From Hymenobacter sediminis (GTDB lineage: Bacteria > Bacteroidota > Bacteroidia > Cytophagales > Hymenobacteraceae): a stretch of 64,000 nucleotides of DNA. The notes below the pieces were generated by a model. The model was not told where the DNA came from and searched no databases. It saw only the letters and a program-made list of their open reading frames with translations. Positions 35,596-44,535 of this stretch are shown piece by piece. The stretch covers positions 186,001 to 250,000 of the forward strand of contig NZ_QKNS01000005.1 of the NCBI RefSeq assembly GCF_003231285.1, written 5' to 3'. The position numbers and the translations under genes were made by a program. The number at the start of each line of letters is the position of its first letter. The first letter of the stretch is position 1.

Positions 35596-36597
35596 ATGAA
35601 AGCAGTTATTCCCGTAGCCGGCATCGGCTCACGCTTACGCCCGCACACGCACACCCAACCCAAAACGCTGGTTCCGGTGGCTGGCAACACCATTCTGGGT
35701 CACATCATCGACCGGTTGGTGGAGGCTGGCGTGCAGGAGTTTGTGTTCATCATTGGCTACCTCGGTGAGAAGGTGGAAAGCTATGTGCGCCGCGAGTATC
35801 CGCAGTTGCGCTCCACCTTCGTTATTCAGGAACCGCGCGAAGGCATTGCCCATGCCCTTTGGCTGGCCCGCGAGCAGTTTCGCTACGAGCAGGAAGGCAT
35901 CCTAATTTTGCTTGGCGACACCATCGTGGACACCGACCTGCCCGAGATGATGCGCACGCCCGGCAATGTGCTGGCCGTGAAAGAAGTAAAAACGCCGTCG
36001 TTGTTCGGATTGGTAGAAACCGGCACCAATGGCCGCGTGACCAAGGTAGTAGAGAAGCCCCGCATCCCGAAGTCGAACTACGCGCTGGTTGGCCTCTACA
36101 AAATTGCTAACCCCGACTGGCTGGCCTCGGCCCTGGAGCGCATTATTGACCAAGATCAGCGCACACACGGCGAATTTCAGCTCACCGATGCCCTCATGCT
36201 TATGATTCAGGATGGGGCCGAGATGGTGACGACTTCGGTGGATAACTGGTTTGACTGCGGCCGCAAAGACAGCCTGCTGGAAGCCAACGCCCGCCTGCTC
36301 AACCGCCCCGAGTTTCTGAAGCGCCGCGAGTTTCCCGAGTTTCCGGATACTATCATCATCCCGCCGGTCAGCATCGGCCGCGACTGCCAGATTTCAGGCT
36401 CTATCATTGGTCCTAACGTGGCCATTGGCGACCGGACCATCGTCAAGAACACTATCCTGAGCGAGTCCATCATTGGTTCTTACAGTGAGCTGCGCTCTGC
36501 CGTCATGCACGACTGTATTGTGGGCTCCGACGCTCTGTTCAAAGGCACCCGCCACAGCCTTAACATCGGCGACAACACAGAAATAGATTATAGCTAG
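35596..36597 (+). CDS. Sugar-phosphate nucleotidyltransferase with left-handed beta-helix tail
   Basis: 333 residues from the ATG at 35596. It forms NDP-sugars from sugar-1-phosphate and NTP. The N-terminal Rossmann-like domain has AVIPVAGIGSRLRPHTHTQP (nucleotide loop), KTLVPVAG (conserved Lys), LILLGDTIVDTDL (metal-binding Asp) and KVVEKP. The C-terminal quarter has hexapeptide repeats (ISGSIIGPNVAIGDRTIVKN) of the left-handed beta-helix. Closest to RmlA/glucose-1-phosphate thymidylyltransferase-like enzymes of archaeal/Bacteroidota type. The nearest cell-wall sugar genes are not in the window. A box TATTTTGC lies 35 nt upstream. Confidence 0.88.
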   Translation: MKAVIPVAGIGSRLRPHTHTQPKTLVPVAGNTILGHIIDRLVEAGVQEFVFIIGYLGEKVESYVRREYPQLRSTFVIQEPREGIAHALWLAREQFRYEQEGILILLGDTIVDTDLPEMMRTPGNVLAVKEVKTPSLFGLVETGTNGRVTKVVEKPRIPKSNYALVGLYKIANPDWLASALERIIDQDQRTHGEFQLTDALMLMIQDGAEMVTTSVDNWFDCGRKDSLLEANARLLNRPEFLKRREFPEFPDTIIIPPVSIGRDCQISGSIIGPNVAIGDRTIVKNTILSESIIGSYSELRSAVMHDCIVGSDALFKGTRHSLNIGDNTEIDYS

Positions 36598-36657
36598 GCG
36601 CAGTTCGGCCATGGCGCGAAGGCACGACGAAGTCATTTATTCTCTTCTGTTAGGCCC

Positions 36658-36713
36658 TTCATAATCTAACAAGCCCTTGATGTGCGCACATCAAGGGCTT
36701 GTTAGATTATGAA
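36658..36713. terminator. 28-bp perfect palindrome
   Basis: The 56 nt from 36658 to 36713 are a perfect inverted repeat with no loop bases (centre GTGCGCAC). It separates the nucleotidyltransferase gene from the vWA-like gene and marks the left boundary of the cytoskeletal/motor locus. Confidence 0.75.
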
Positions 36714-36821
36714 AGGGTAGGGATTGTTCAGGAGGGGCGCCCGTGGTACCGGCTTGATGCCTTACATACCGAACAGCTCACTTGTGCACCAAATATGTAT
36801 CCGCGCAGCGCATATTGTCGT

Positions 36822-36829
36822 TACTTTAG
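36822..36829 (+). promoter_or_regulatory. -7 box of the vWA-like gene, leaderless spacing
   Basis: TACTTTAG begins 12 nt before the ATG at 36834. It is likely the first promoter of the cytoskeletal/motor locus, giving a leaderless mRNA. Confidence 0.45.
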
Positions 36830-36833
36830 CCCG

Positions 36834-38189
36834 ATGCGCCATCTACCTTCCTTTTCCCGCCTGTTGCCCACTCTGGGCCTCACCTTGGCTTTGCTGCCTG
36901 GCTGCTACTCCCGCTCCGATATGAAGTCGGAGGAAGGAGCCGTCGAGATACCCCAAAACGTGCCGCCCACCGAAGCACCCGGCGCGGTTCCGGCCCGCAC
37001 ACCGGAGTCAGTAGCTACGGCCGCAGATCAGCCCTTGCAGGCCGTGAACGTGTTCTTGGAAGTATCGGGCTCAATGGAAGGGTTTATGCCAAAAACCGGG
37101 GTAGGGGGTGAGAATACCAAGTTTCAGCAGCACGTAGCACAGTTTCTTTCGGAGGTAAACCGCAGCTCAGCAGCCCGACAGAAGACGTTTTTCCGCATTA
37201 AGGAGAAGCCCTACAAGGATTCTTACCAGGGTATTTCCGGCACCGTGCGCAGTGGCATTCAACAGCCCGCCAAGAGCACCGACATTCCCTCGGTGCTGGA
37301 TACGCTGATGACGAATTACTACCGGCCGGGCACCGTGAGCGTGCTCATCTCGGACTTTATCTATTCTCCGAAAAACGCTGGCGCCATTCCTTACATCAAA
37401 ACCGACATTGCCGACGCTCTTTCCCGCAGCGGAGAGAAGTCGGATTTGGCCGTGTCGGTGTACGGATACACCTCGAATTTCCGTGGCACCTACTACCCCG
37501 CACTAGTAGCCTCAGGCAAGAAAACCAACTGCTGCGACACCGAAATTCCCTACTACATCTGGGTCGTGGGTCCCGCTGCTGCGGTGCGGCAGTTTGATCA
37601 GGCCTTGTTAGAAAAGCAGCCGGCTAAGCAGGTTCACTTTGGCGTTACGTACCCGCAGCCTACCTACTCCCTGCTCAACAAATTTCAGAACAAAGGCAGC
37701 TGGTACTACGGCGACGCCGGGGCCAGCAAGCGCAACGCCGATACCTATCGGGTTGTATCGGTGAGCGAAGCCTCTGCCCAACAACCCGTGGAATTTGTAG
37801 TAGGCCTGGACCTAAGCGGCCTACCTGGCCAGTACCGCGACGTGGCCTACCTCAAGCAAAACCTTAAACTCCAGGGTGTGGATACCGATGCCAGGCTGCT
37901 TGATGTATTCGCCGCTTCTGATCAGAACCGCGCCAGCAGTGGCCCCGAAAGCAAGTTCACCCATTTTGCCAAGGTAGGCCTGACGAAGCAGCCCAAAGCG
38001 GCCCGCCCCCTCGTGCTGCGCCTCCAAGACCAGCGCCCGGCCTGGGTTGCGCAGTGGACCACCAAGAACGACGCCACCCCCGCTCCTAAAACCTTCGCCT
38101 TAAGCTCACTTCTGGATGGGCTGGAGCAACAAGGGGAGGAGAAACGCTCAATTTTTGAGCTGCCCATGACGCTACAACCCGCTGAGTAA
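36834..38189 (+). CDS. vWA-like lipoprotein, first gene of the cytoskeletal/motor locus
   Basis: 451 residues from the ATG at 36834, supported by its promoter box and by the signal peptide LGLTLALLPGC (lipid-anchored Cys24). A Pro/Ala-rich linker (30-68) precedes a Rossmann-like domain opening NVFLEVSGSMEGFM. This is a vWA start in which the usual metal-binding D-x-S-x-S is E76-x-S78-x-S80. A later strand, VSVLISDFIYSP, gives the second Asp of a MIDAS-type site. The C-terminal half (about 300-451) has a second alternating domain of unknown type. Probably exported, so it could be the outer or periplasmic reader of the machine encoded downstream. Confidence 0.7.
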   Translation: MRHLPSFSRLLPTLGLTLALLPGCYSRSDMKSEEGAVEIPQNVPPTEAPGAVPARTPESVATAADQPLQAVNVFLEVSGSMEGFMPKTGVGGENTKFQQHVAQFLSEVNRSSAARQKTFFRIKEKPYKDSYQGISGTVRSGIQQPAKSTDIPSVLDTLMTNYYRPGTVSVLISDFIYSPKNAGAIPYIKTDIADALSRSGEKSDLAVSVYGYTSNFRGTYYPALVASGKKTNCCDTEIPYYIWVVGPAAAVRQFDQALLEKQPAKQVHFGVTYPQPTYSLLNKFQNKGSWYYGDAGASKRNADTYRVVSVSEASAQQPVEFVVGLDLSGLPGQYRDVAYLKQNLKLQGVDTDARLLDVFAASDQNRASSGPESKFTHFAKVGLTKQPKAARPLVLRLQDQRPAWVAQWTTKNDATPAPKTFALSSLLDGLEQQGEEKRSIFELPMTLQPAE

Positions 38190-38377
38190 GAAAGCGCAAA
38201 CCGTTTTCTCGTCAGGGGCTAGCGCAATTGGTTGTACCAGTTGGAACGATTTTCGTTCAACCACAGAACAGTACACCGCCTCCCAGCCGAAAAGCCTGTG
38301 GGCGCCTACCCCTACAATTTCGCTCAACCCCCATCGTTCAACCCTTCGCGAAGTGCAGCTTCGCGCAACGTCCTTCC

Positions 38378-38770
38378 ATGAAAGCACTGTTCCGCTCCAT
38401 CTACGAAATCATCGGTGCTCCCCAGCCGCCCGCCGATACGCCCGTTTACCGCGACGTTATCTTCCCCAATATTGGCCTGCTGAACCTGGGTATTTCTCTG
38501 GCGCTGGTTTTGGTATTCTACTACCTCATCAACCGGGCGCTAGGGGTGGCTACCTTCAACAAGGGCCGCCATTGGTCTATTTTCTTGGTGCTGAACGCCC
38601 TGATTGCCTTTGTGGTGGCCATCTGGCAGGCTAATGCCCAGCAAGTAACCGAGCATAGCTACATCTACTGGCTGGCTACCTGGAATGCCATTCTGGGCGT
38701 GTTCTGGTTCTTCATTCTCTCCCTGATTCTGCGCAAAGGCTCCACCAACGCCAGCACTACTCCTTTTTAA
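38378..38770 (+). CDS. Three-TM membrane protein of the locus
   Basis: 130 residues from the ATG at 38378. TM segments near 31-52 (IGLLNLGISLALVLVFYYLI), 66-84 (WSIFLVLNALIAFVVAIW) and 99-121 (YWLATWNAILGVFWFFILSL). N-terminal cytoplasmic helix MKALFRSIYEIIGAP. No family recognised. It lies 188 nt after the vWA-like gene and 92 nt before the tubulin-like gene on the same strand, so it is probably a membrane component of the same system. Confidence 0.65.
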   Translation: MKALFRSIYEIIGAPQPPADTPVYRDVIFPNIGLLNLGISLALVLVFYYLINRALGVATFNKGRHWSIFLVLNALIAFVVAIWQANAQQVTEHSYIYWLATWNAILGVFWFFILSLILRKGSTNASTTPF

Positions 38771-38777
38771 ATTATTA

Positions 38778-38850
38778 GAAGTGAGAGCGTAAGCTGTGTT
38801 TTGCCCTGAGCATAACGGGAATACAGTTTAAGCTCTAAGTTCTGACTTCT
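38778..38850. repeat. Imperfect inverted repeat
   Basis: AGAAGTGAGAGC...GTAAGCTGT pairs imperfectly with ACAGTTTAAGCTCTAAGTTCTGACTTCT across a 27-nt spacer. Low-complexity AGAAGT/ACTTCT units of this sort recur between genes in this phylum. It occupies most of the gap before the tubulin-like gene. Confidence 0.4.
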
Positions 38851-38862
38851 AAGCTCTCCATC

Positions 38863-40311
38863 ATGGCTAAACTCTTTTTATTCGGGATTGGCGGCACGGG
38901 CTCCCGCGTGATTCGCTCGCTCACCATGCTGCTGGCCGCGGGCGTTGACCTGCCCAACTGCGACCGGGTAGTGCCTATCATCATTGACCCCGACGCTCAC
39001 AACGGCGACATGAACCGCACGGTGCAGCTGCTGCAGAGCTACCAGCAGATCTATAAGCGTCTCGGCCCTCGGGAAGAAGGCTTCTTCAAGACCGATATCA
39101 GCACCCTGAGCGGCATTTCGCAGGATGTGAACGGCTCGGTGAAGGATACCTTCATCTTCGACTTCGGCGGCATTAACCAGAGCTTCCGGCAGTACCTGAG
39201 CTACGACGGCCTGTCGGTGGACTCCAAAGGCTTGGTGGACTTGCTCTTCACCCAAGATAACCTGGAAAGCCCCCTGACTATTGGCTTCCGCGGCTCCCCG
39301 AACGTAGGCAGTATTGTGCTCAACAAGCTGGTGGAAAGCCCCGAAATGCGGTTCTTCGCCGATAACTTCCAGGATGGCGACCGGGTATTCTTCGTGTCAA
39401 GCATCTTCGGCGGTACGGGCGCGGCGGGCTTCCCGCTCATGCTCAAGAACCTGAAGGACACCAACACGCGCCTCAGCAATGCACGCTACCTGCGCGACGC
39501 TCCTACGGGTGCCGTAACAGTAATGCCCTACTTCGCCCTGCAGAGCGAGGACAACGCCGTCATCGACTCCAACAACTTCCTGACGAAAACGAAAGCGGCG
39601 CTCAGCTACTACGAACACAACCTTCAGGGCCTCGACGCGCTGTACTACCTCGCCGACACGCCCGATACACCCTACGAAAATCAGCCCGGCGGTACCCAGC
39701 AGAAGAACAAAGCGCACGTAATTGAACTGCTGGCGGCCCTGAGCATCGTGGATTTCATGCGCTATTCGCCCGCCGAGCTGCGCACCGGTGGCCCGCACTT
39801 CCACGAATATGGCCTACAGGCCGACGCGCCGGAAATCCAGTTCAGCCACCTGCCTGATGAGTCGCGCGAAATCATTGCCAAGCAACTCACGCAGTTCCTG
39901 TACTTCACGCGCTACCACAAGCAGCACCTGCCCACCGACAAGGCGCCCTACGCCGACAACCTGAAGCTGGACTATGCCATGCGCAACGAGCCTATCTTCC
40001 GGGAGTTGAATAGCTTCCTGCACAGCCAGGACTCGGGCGTGGATCAGTGGTTGCAGGAGCTAGCCCAGAACCGTCGTTCTTTCCGTCCCTTCGACCTGCA
40101 GACTGACGACTTCAACGCCATGATCCTCGGCAAGCCCGTCGAGAAGAAGTGGAACGACTTCTTTAACAAAGGCCTCAGCCATAACTACCTCCTCGATAAC
40201 CTCAACAAAACCGAGAAGTCCATCCAGGAACCCGACAACTTCCGCAAGATGCTGGAGCTGTTCTATGATGTGACCGACAAGGCGTTTGCGGAGAAGGTAA
40301 AGGTGGTGTAG
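38863..40311 (+). CDS. Tubulin/FtsZ-like protein
   Basis: 482 residues, no signal peptide or TM. It starts with a glycine-rich nucleotide loop FGIGGTGSRVIRSL (8-20), as in tubulin-superfamily N-termini, then IIIDPDAHN after strand 2. The signature loop FFVSSIFGGTGAAGFP (177-191) corresponds to the FtsZ/tubulin GGGTG(T/S)G motif. FDFGGINQ (about 99-106) is a further conserved-looking glycine segment. These features favour the Tubulin_2/FtsZ-like group over FtsZ, which is shorter and has a different N-terminus. Likely a GTP-binding, possibly filament-forming, component. Neighbours suggest it works with the actin-like ATPase and the MotA/MotB-like pair. Confidence 0.75.
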   Translation: MAKLFLFGIGGTGSRVIRSLTMLLAAGVDLPNCDRVVPIIIDPDAHNGDMNRTVQLLQSYQQIYKRLGPREEGFFKTDISTLSGISQDVNGSVKDTFIFDFGGINQSFRQYLSYDGLSVDSKGLVDLLFTQDNLESPLTIGFRGSPNVGSIVLNKLVESPEMRFFADNFQDGDRVFFVSSIFGGTGAAGFPLMLKNLKDTNTRLSNARYLRDAPTGAVTVMPYFALQSEDNAVIDSNNFLTKTKAALSYYEHNLQGLDALYYLADTPDTPYENQPGGTQQKNKAHVIELLAALSIVDFMRYSPAELRTGGPHFHEYGLQADAPEIQFSHLPDESREIIAKQLTQFLYFTRYHKQHLPTDKAPYADNLKLDYAMRNEPIFRELNSFLHSQDSGVDQWLQELAQNRRSFRPFDLQTDDFNAMILGKPVEKKWNDFFNKGLSHNYLLDNLNKTEKSIQEPDNFRKMLELFYDVTDKAFAEKVKVV

Positions 40312-40322
40312 GTATTTGGTAT

Positions 40323-40856
40323 ATGCCTTCTGGTCGGATGCTACAAACAGGCAAGCTTGTCTGGCTTGGATTCAAGCTAATATGTCGAATCCTGTTTGTA
40401 GCAAGTCCTATTGTTGTCTTGATAGTTGTGATTGTCAGCATAATAACGGACGCCAGCAGCACTGAAACTCATATGACGCAGGCTAGAGAAATACTGCGTG
40501 TGCTCAAAAACTCCGAAATCAAGTCGGTAGCTCTCTTGCCTAGTGCTGGTTCATCGTCGCTTGTTCATGATACAGTAATTATCAAGGATGTAGCCACTAT
40601 CAGCAGATTAGTTACTGATTTTAGCACACTTGATCAGTATAAGCCTGGTCGGGGGCGCTTGCCAGGTAGTTGGCAGGTTCAAGTAACTTTTTTACTGAAC
40701 AACGGCAGTATGATAGACTCGTACGTCTACCACAACGATTTTTCAGACATGGTATTTATTCCAACTCAAGAAATGAATGTTGGACTAGGCTTACAATCAT
40801 ATTTTGCAACTGATAGACATCAGAATATAAGTAAGGTATTGCAGAAATATCGATAG
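40323..40856 (+). CDS. AT-rich unknown protein inside the locus
   Basis: 177 residues, no family recognised. One TM helix near 24-43 (ILFVASPIVVLIVVIVSIIT), then an exported or cytoplasmic domain with EIKSVALLPSAG, WQVQVTFLLNNGSMID and SYVYHNDFSDMVF. It starts 11 nt after the tubulin-like stop and ends 43 nt before the actin-like start. Its composition (roughly 40-45% G+C by eye) differs sharply from both, suggesting insertion into the array. Confidence 0.6.
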   Translation: MPSGRMLQTGKLVWLGFKLICRILFVASPIVVLIVVIVSIITDASSTETHMTQAREILRVLKNSEIKSVALLPSAGSSSLVHDTVIIKDVATISRLVTDFSTLDQYKPGRGRLPGSWQVQVTFLLNNGSMIDSYVYHNDFSDMVFIPTQEMNVGLGLQSYFATDRHQNISKVLQKYR

Positions 40857-40899
40857 ACTATTAGTCAAACATTACCACTGACACGTCCTTCCTCAGCAC

Positions 40900-43800
40900 A
40901 TGGCCAAAGTCCTTCGCTTACATAATAATGGCTCCCAGCAAGTTCAAGGCTGGCAGAAAACGGCGCCGGTAACGAGCACCGAAATCAATACCGTTACGGA
41001 CCCGGCTGGCGGCAAGTCCCGCAACCTGGCCGTGAGCATCCCGACGCCGTTTGCGCGGATGCACCTGTTTGAAACGGCGTTCGACTTCCTGGCCCGCGAA
41101 GGGCAGCGCAACCCCGGCTCGGTGTACCACGAGCTGACGACCCATTTCTGGGACCTGCTGGAACTGCTCTACAACTACCACCTATACACCCAAGCCGGTC
41201 GCAAAATCACACTGCGCCGCTGGAATGCCGAGGCGGAAATTCGTCGGATGCGGCAGGAGGAGGGCACCCGCCTGCTGGGCGAAACCCTGCAGCTATACAT
41301 GCAAGACGAGCGGTTCCGCGACTTCACCGATATGTACCTGGTGTATTATGAGTCGCCGGAGCTAGCGGGTGGTACGCGCCTACTGGGCGGCACCTCGCCG
41401 CTGACTATCCTGTTCACCGGTCCCGAGGTGAAGCCCCTAGACCTGGAGCGTCCCCAGGCCCGCGGCCACTACTTCGACAAGCAAACCGTGCTGCTCGAAG
41501 ACCGTGACCCGCAATTCCGCGAGTTCGTGTACGAGCTGTTCCTGGCCTACCCGCAGCTGCAGCGCCGCGAGTTTGCCGGCAGCGTATACGCCTCGCTCGA
41601 CCGCAGCAAAATCAACCAGCTCCAGATGCAGGGCGACCGGAGCGCGCAACAGTTTGCTGCCCGCTACCCCGCACTGGTAGATGTGCATGGCAACTTGGTG
41701 AGTGTGAAGAACGTGCCGCTGCCCGGCCGCGCTGACCAATCGGCCGTAACCAGTTCCGACCTGTTCATCCAGCCCACCCGCGAGGCTATTGCTGGCCGGC
41801 CTAGGCCACTGGTGTTGCGCCCCAACCTCACGATGCCCGGCGCTAACTACCTCAACGGTCAGCCCTGGGACGACCGCACGCCCGTACCTTACCACGACGA
41901 AGTAGCCCTGGAAAACCGCGTGCTGCCCGGCAAAGGCTTCAAGTATCCCTACCTCACCGTGGGCGACTTACTGGAAGATTCGCTGGTAGAACTGCCCTAT
42001 GAACTGAACACCCAGCGCTTCCACACCGGTAAAGTCACGTTCCAGTACGGGGCCGACGGGCAAGGCCGGGCACGTTTTCCCTACCTGCTGCCCCTAAAGC
42101 AAGCCTTCTTCGAGTACTTCACGGAGAACGAGCTAGCTGAGCTGCTCACCTTTACTATCGACCTCAGCCATGTGCGCGTGCAGCTGCGGGTGCCGGTGCA
42201 GGCGGGCCGCTTCATCACGTTTGAGCGCAGCTACTACACCAATCCGCAAAACCCGAAGGATGCCCAGGGCCGCGAGATTCTGGAGAAGGGCCGCATTGTG
42301 AGAGCCACCGTGGGTGTGGGCGTGTTCCCCTTCTATAAGGTGCGCTACCAGCCCGAGTACAACGACCTTTACAAGGTGATGCTGGTGGATGCCGACAACT
42401 CGCCCACCATGCTCAGCCGCCGCTACGACCTGCAGTTCTTCGTGAACGGGGAGCGAATTACGGAGCAGGGCGCCGCCCGCCGCGCCACCCGCTACGAGCG
42501 CACCCAAAAAAGCATGGCCACCGCCGGCAGCACCTATTATGAGGTTACCGGCACCCACTTCGACCTGGTAGAACTGACCTGCCCGCCTGCCACCATTGGC
42601 GCGGAGCCAGCCCGCGGCCTGTTCGTGCCGCGCTGGCGTGAGCTGGACCGTGGTACCCGCCGCTTCACCTTCGCGGTGGACTTTGGTACCACCAACACCC
42701 ACATTGCCTACGCCGATTCGCCCACCGCGCACCCGCGCCCGCTGACTATTGGGGAGGCCGATGTGCAGGTAGAGTGGCTGCACGCACCAGTGGCCGATGC
42801 CGGCCTCTCGGCTGCCCAGCGCTACCGCACGGGCGCCGGGCAGATCTGGACCTACATTGCTACCCTGCAAAACCGCGAGTTTGTGCCCTCCTTCGTGGGT
42901 GAAGGAGGCTCGGTGTATGAATTTCCGATTCGTACAGCTGTGTGCGAAACCACGTCGTTCGCCAACGAGCCCGCCAAGGTGCTCAGCAACATCAACATCG
43001 GCTTCAGCATCAACACCGAAAACGCTTCGGAGCTGCCCCAGAACCGCTTCATTACCAACCTGAAATGGTCAGCGGAGCTGGACCCGCAGGGCGTGTCGCG
43101 TATTGAGGCCTTCTTCAAGGAAATCCTGTTGCTGCTCCGTCACAAGGCGGCCCTGCACGGTGGTATTCTGGAAGATACCCGTGTGGTGTGGTTTGCGCCG
43201 CTGAGCTTCGATGGCTTCCTGCGCAACCAGTTCCAGCAGGTGTGGGACGAGTCGTTCCAACAGGTGTTCAAGACGCGCCGCCCCACCATCTGCCTCACCG
43301 AGTCGGTGGCGCCGTATTACTACCTCACGGCCACTAACCAAGTAGTACCCAACCGCGACGAAAACGTGGTGAACATCGACATCGGCGGCGGCACCACGGA
43401 CCTACTGCTCTTCGCCGACCAGAAACCGGCTTACAGCACTTCATTCCGCTTCGCCGGCGACGACCTGTGGGGTGACGGGTACGCACGCGTGCAGGGCGCG
43501 CCCAAGCAGAACGGTCTGCTCCGCCTCGGCGTAGGCCACGTGGAAAGCCTACCCGACTCCGAGCAAAACCAGGAGTACAAGGGCTACCTGCGTGCCGCCC
43601 TCAGTAACACCGACTTTGGTTCTGCTGACGTGACTAGCTTGCTGTTTAAATACGATGATGCGCTACGCTTTACCCAGGCCCTAGGCCTCGGCAAAGGCCG
43701 GCAGCTGCGGGTATTGTTCTACCTGCACTACACCAGCATCATCTACCACACGGCGCAGCTCACCAAGCACCTCGGCCTGAAAACGCCGCGCTACCTCTGC

Positions 43801-44367
43801 TTCTCGGGCAAAGGCAGCCTCTATCTGCGCCTGCTAGCCGGTGGTAGCTCGTTGGTGGCCATCGAGAAGATTACGAAAGCCATTTTCCACGCCGTAACCG
43901 GCACCGAGCCGCCTCACAACTTCCGCGTTATCCTGGCCGATAACCCTAAGGAGGCCACTACGAACGGCGGCGTGTTGTTTGAGGAAAAGTCGAATACCTC
44001 GGACTACGACAGCATCAAGCCGGTGAAGTACAGCGGTGCCGTGGAAGGCACTGAGTTAAATCAGCAGCGCCTGAAACTGAATCAGGTAGATGCCGCGCTG
44101 AAAGACCAGGTGCTGGAAAACGTACGTCACTACCTCACTCTCGTGCTAGAAGGCGACGAAGTAGCGCCCTACCTGCGCGAAGTAGGCGTAGACGTGGACC
44201 GTCAGCGCGTGAAGGACATTCTGCAGCGCGAAATTGAGGACAGCTTAAGCCTAGGCCTGCACCAGTTCCAGCGCCAGCTTTCCTCCGACGAAACCCTGCC
44301 GGAGACCCTGTTCTTCCTACCTCTGAAACAGGCCCTGTACAACCTGAGCCGCGAGCTGCAGGCGTAG
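40900..44367 (+). CDS. Giant Hsp70/actin-fold ATPase (possibly SrfB-like)
   Basis: 1155 residues, cytoplasmic. Residues about 1-590 form an unrecognised domain. The ATPase core then begins: phosphate-1 FAVDFGTTNTHIAYAD (591-606), phosphate-2 VNIDIGGGTTDLLLFAD (824-840) and a possible adenosine loop YLCFSGKGSLYLRLL near 965. These are the Hsp70/actin superfamily signatures, but no Hsp70 substrate domain follows. The layout (long N-terminus, late ATPase core, about 1000 residues) recalls the SrfB virulence-factor family; this is from memory and not verified. It may polymerise or act as a nucleotide-driven switch on the envelope complex. Located between the tubulin-like gene and the membrane genes. 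Confidence 0.78.
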   Translation: MAKVLRLHNNGSQQVQGWQKTAPVTSTEINTVTDPAGGKSRNLAVSIPTPFARMHLFETAFDFLAREGQRNPGSVYHELTTHFWDLLELLYNYHLYTQAGRKITLRRWNAEAEIRRMRQEEGTRLLGETLQLYMQDERFRDFTDMYLVYYESPELAGGTRLLGGTSPLTILFTGPEVKPLDLERPQARGHYFDKQTVLLEDRDPQFREFVYELFLAYPQLQRREFAGSVYASLDRSKINQLQMQGDRSAQQFAARYPALVDVHGNLVSVKNVPLPGRADQSAVTSSDLFIQPTREAIAGRPRPLVLRPNLTMPGANYLNGQPWDDRTPVPYHDEVALENRVLPGKGFKYPYLTVGDLLEDSLVELPYELNTQRFHTGKVTFQYGADGQGRARFPYLLPLKQAFFEYFTENELAELLTFTIDLSHVRVQLRVPVQAGRFITFERSYYTNPQNPKDAQGREILEKGRIVRATVGVGVFPFYKVRYQPEYNDLYKVMLVDADNSPTMLSRRYDLQFFVNGERITEQGAARRATRYERTQKSMATAGSTYYEVTGTHFDLVELTCPPATIGAEPARGLFVPRWRELDRGTRRFTFAVDFGTTNTHIAYADSPTAHPRPLTIGEADVQVEWLHAPVADAGLSAAQRYRTGAGQIWTYIATLQNREFVPSFVGEGGSVYEFPIRTAVCETTSFANEPAKVLSNINIGFSINTENASELPQNRFITNLKWSAELDPQGVSRIEAFFKEILLLLRHKAALHGGILEDTRVVWFAPLSFDGFLRNQFQQVWDESFQQVFKTRRPTICLTESVAPYYYLTATNQVVPNRDENVVNIDIGGGTTDLLLFADQKPAYSTSFRFAGDDLWGDGYARVQGAPKQNGLLRLGVGHVESLPDSEQNQEYKGYLRAALSNTDFGSADVTSLLFKYDDALRFTQALGLGKGRQLRVLFYLHYTSIIYHTAQLTKHLGLKTPRYLCFSGKGSLYLRLLAGGSSLVAIEKITKAIFHAVTGTEPPHNFRVILADNPKEATTNGGVLFEEKSNTSDYDSIKPVKYSGAVEGTELNQQRLKLNQVDAALKDQVLENVRHYLTLVLEGDEVAPYLREVGVDVDRQRVKDILQREIEDSLSLGLHQFQRQLSSDETLPETLFFLPLKQALYNLSRELQA

Positions 44368-44385
44368 ATCAAATTGAAGAGTCTT

Positions 44386-44504
44386 TGTCATGCCTGATCT
44401 GGCGTCTACGCAGTCGAAGCATCTCTACCGCTTCGTCCTCACAGAAAGGAGTTAGCCAGCGGTAGAGATGCTTCGACTGCGCGGACGCCAGATCAGGCAT
44501 GACA
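44386..44504. repeat. Inverted-repeat element, 47-bp arms (type 1)
   Basis: Arms 44386-44432 and 44458-44504 match in 45 of 47 positions around a 25-nt spacer. Each outer end reads TGTCATGCCTGATC or its complement. It looks like a mobile intergenic repeat (REP/MITE-like) rather than a terminator, since no T tract follows. It lies 18 nt after the actin-like gene and upstream of a promoter for the next gene. Confidence 0.75.
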
Positions 44505-44535
44505 TCGATTATGCCAGTCAGAAAACCCAGGTGCG

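Noticed and set aside
42133..42870. 245-codon reverse ORF within the actin-like gene
   Set aside because: Shadow frame rich in His/Gly/Val from GC-rich coding; the sense strand carries conserved ATPase loops.
44386..44504. Intrinsic terminator for the actin-like gene
   Set aside because: Long 25-nt spacer, outer ends conserved as in a repeat element and no T tract; better classed as a repeat, though it may still form a hairpin in RNA.
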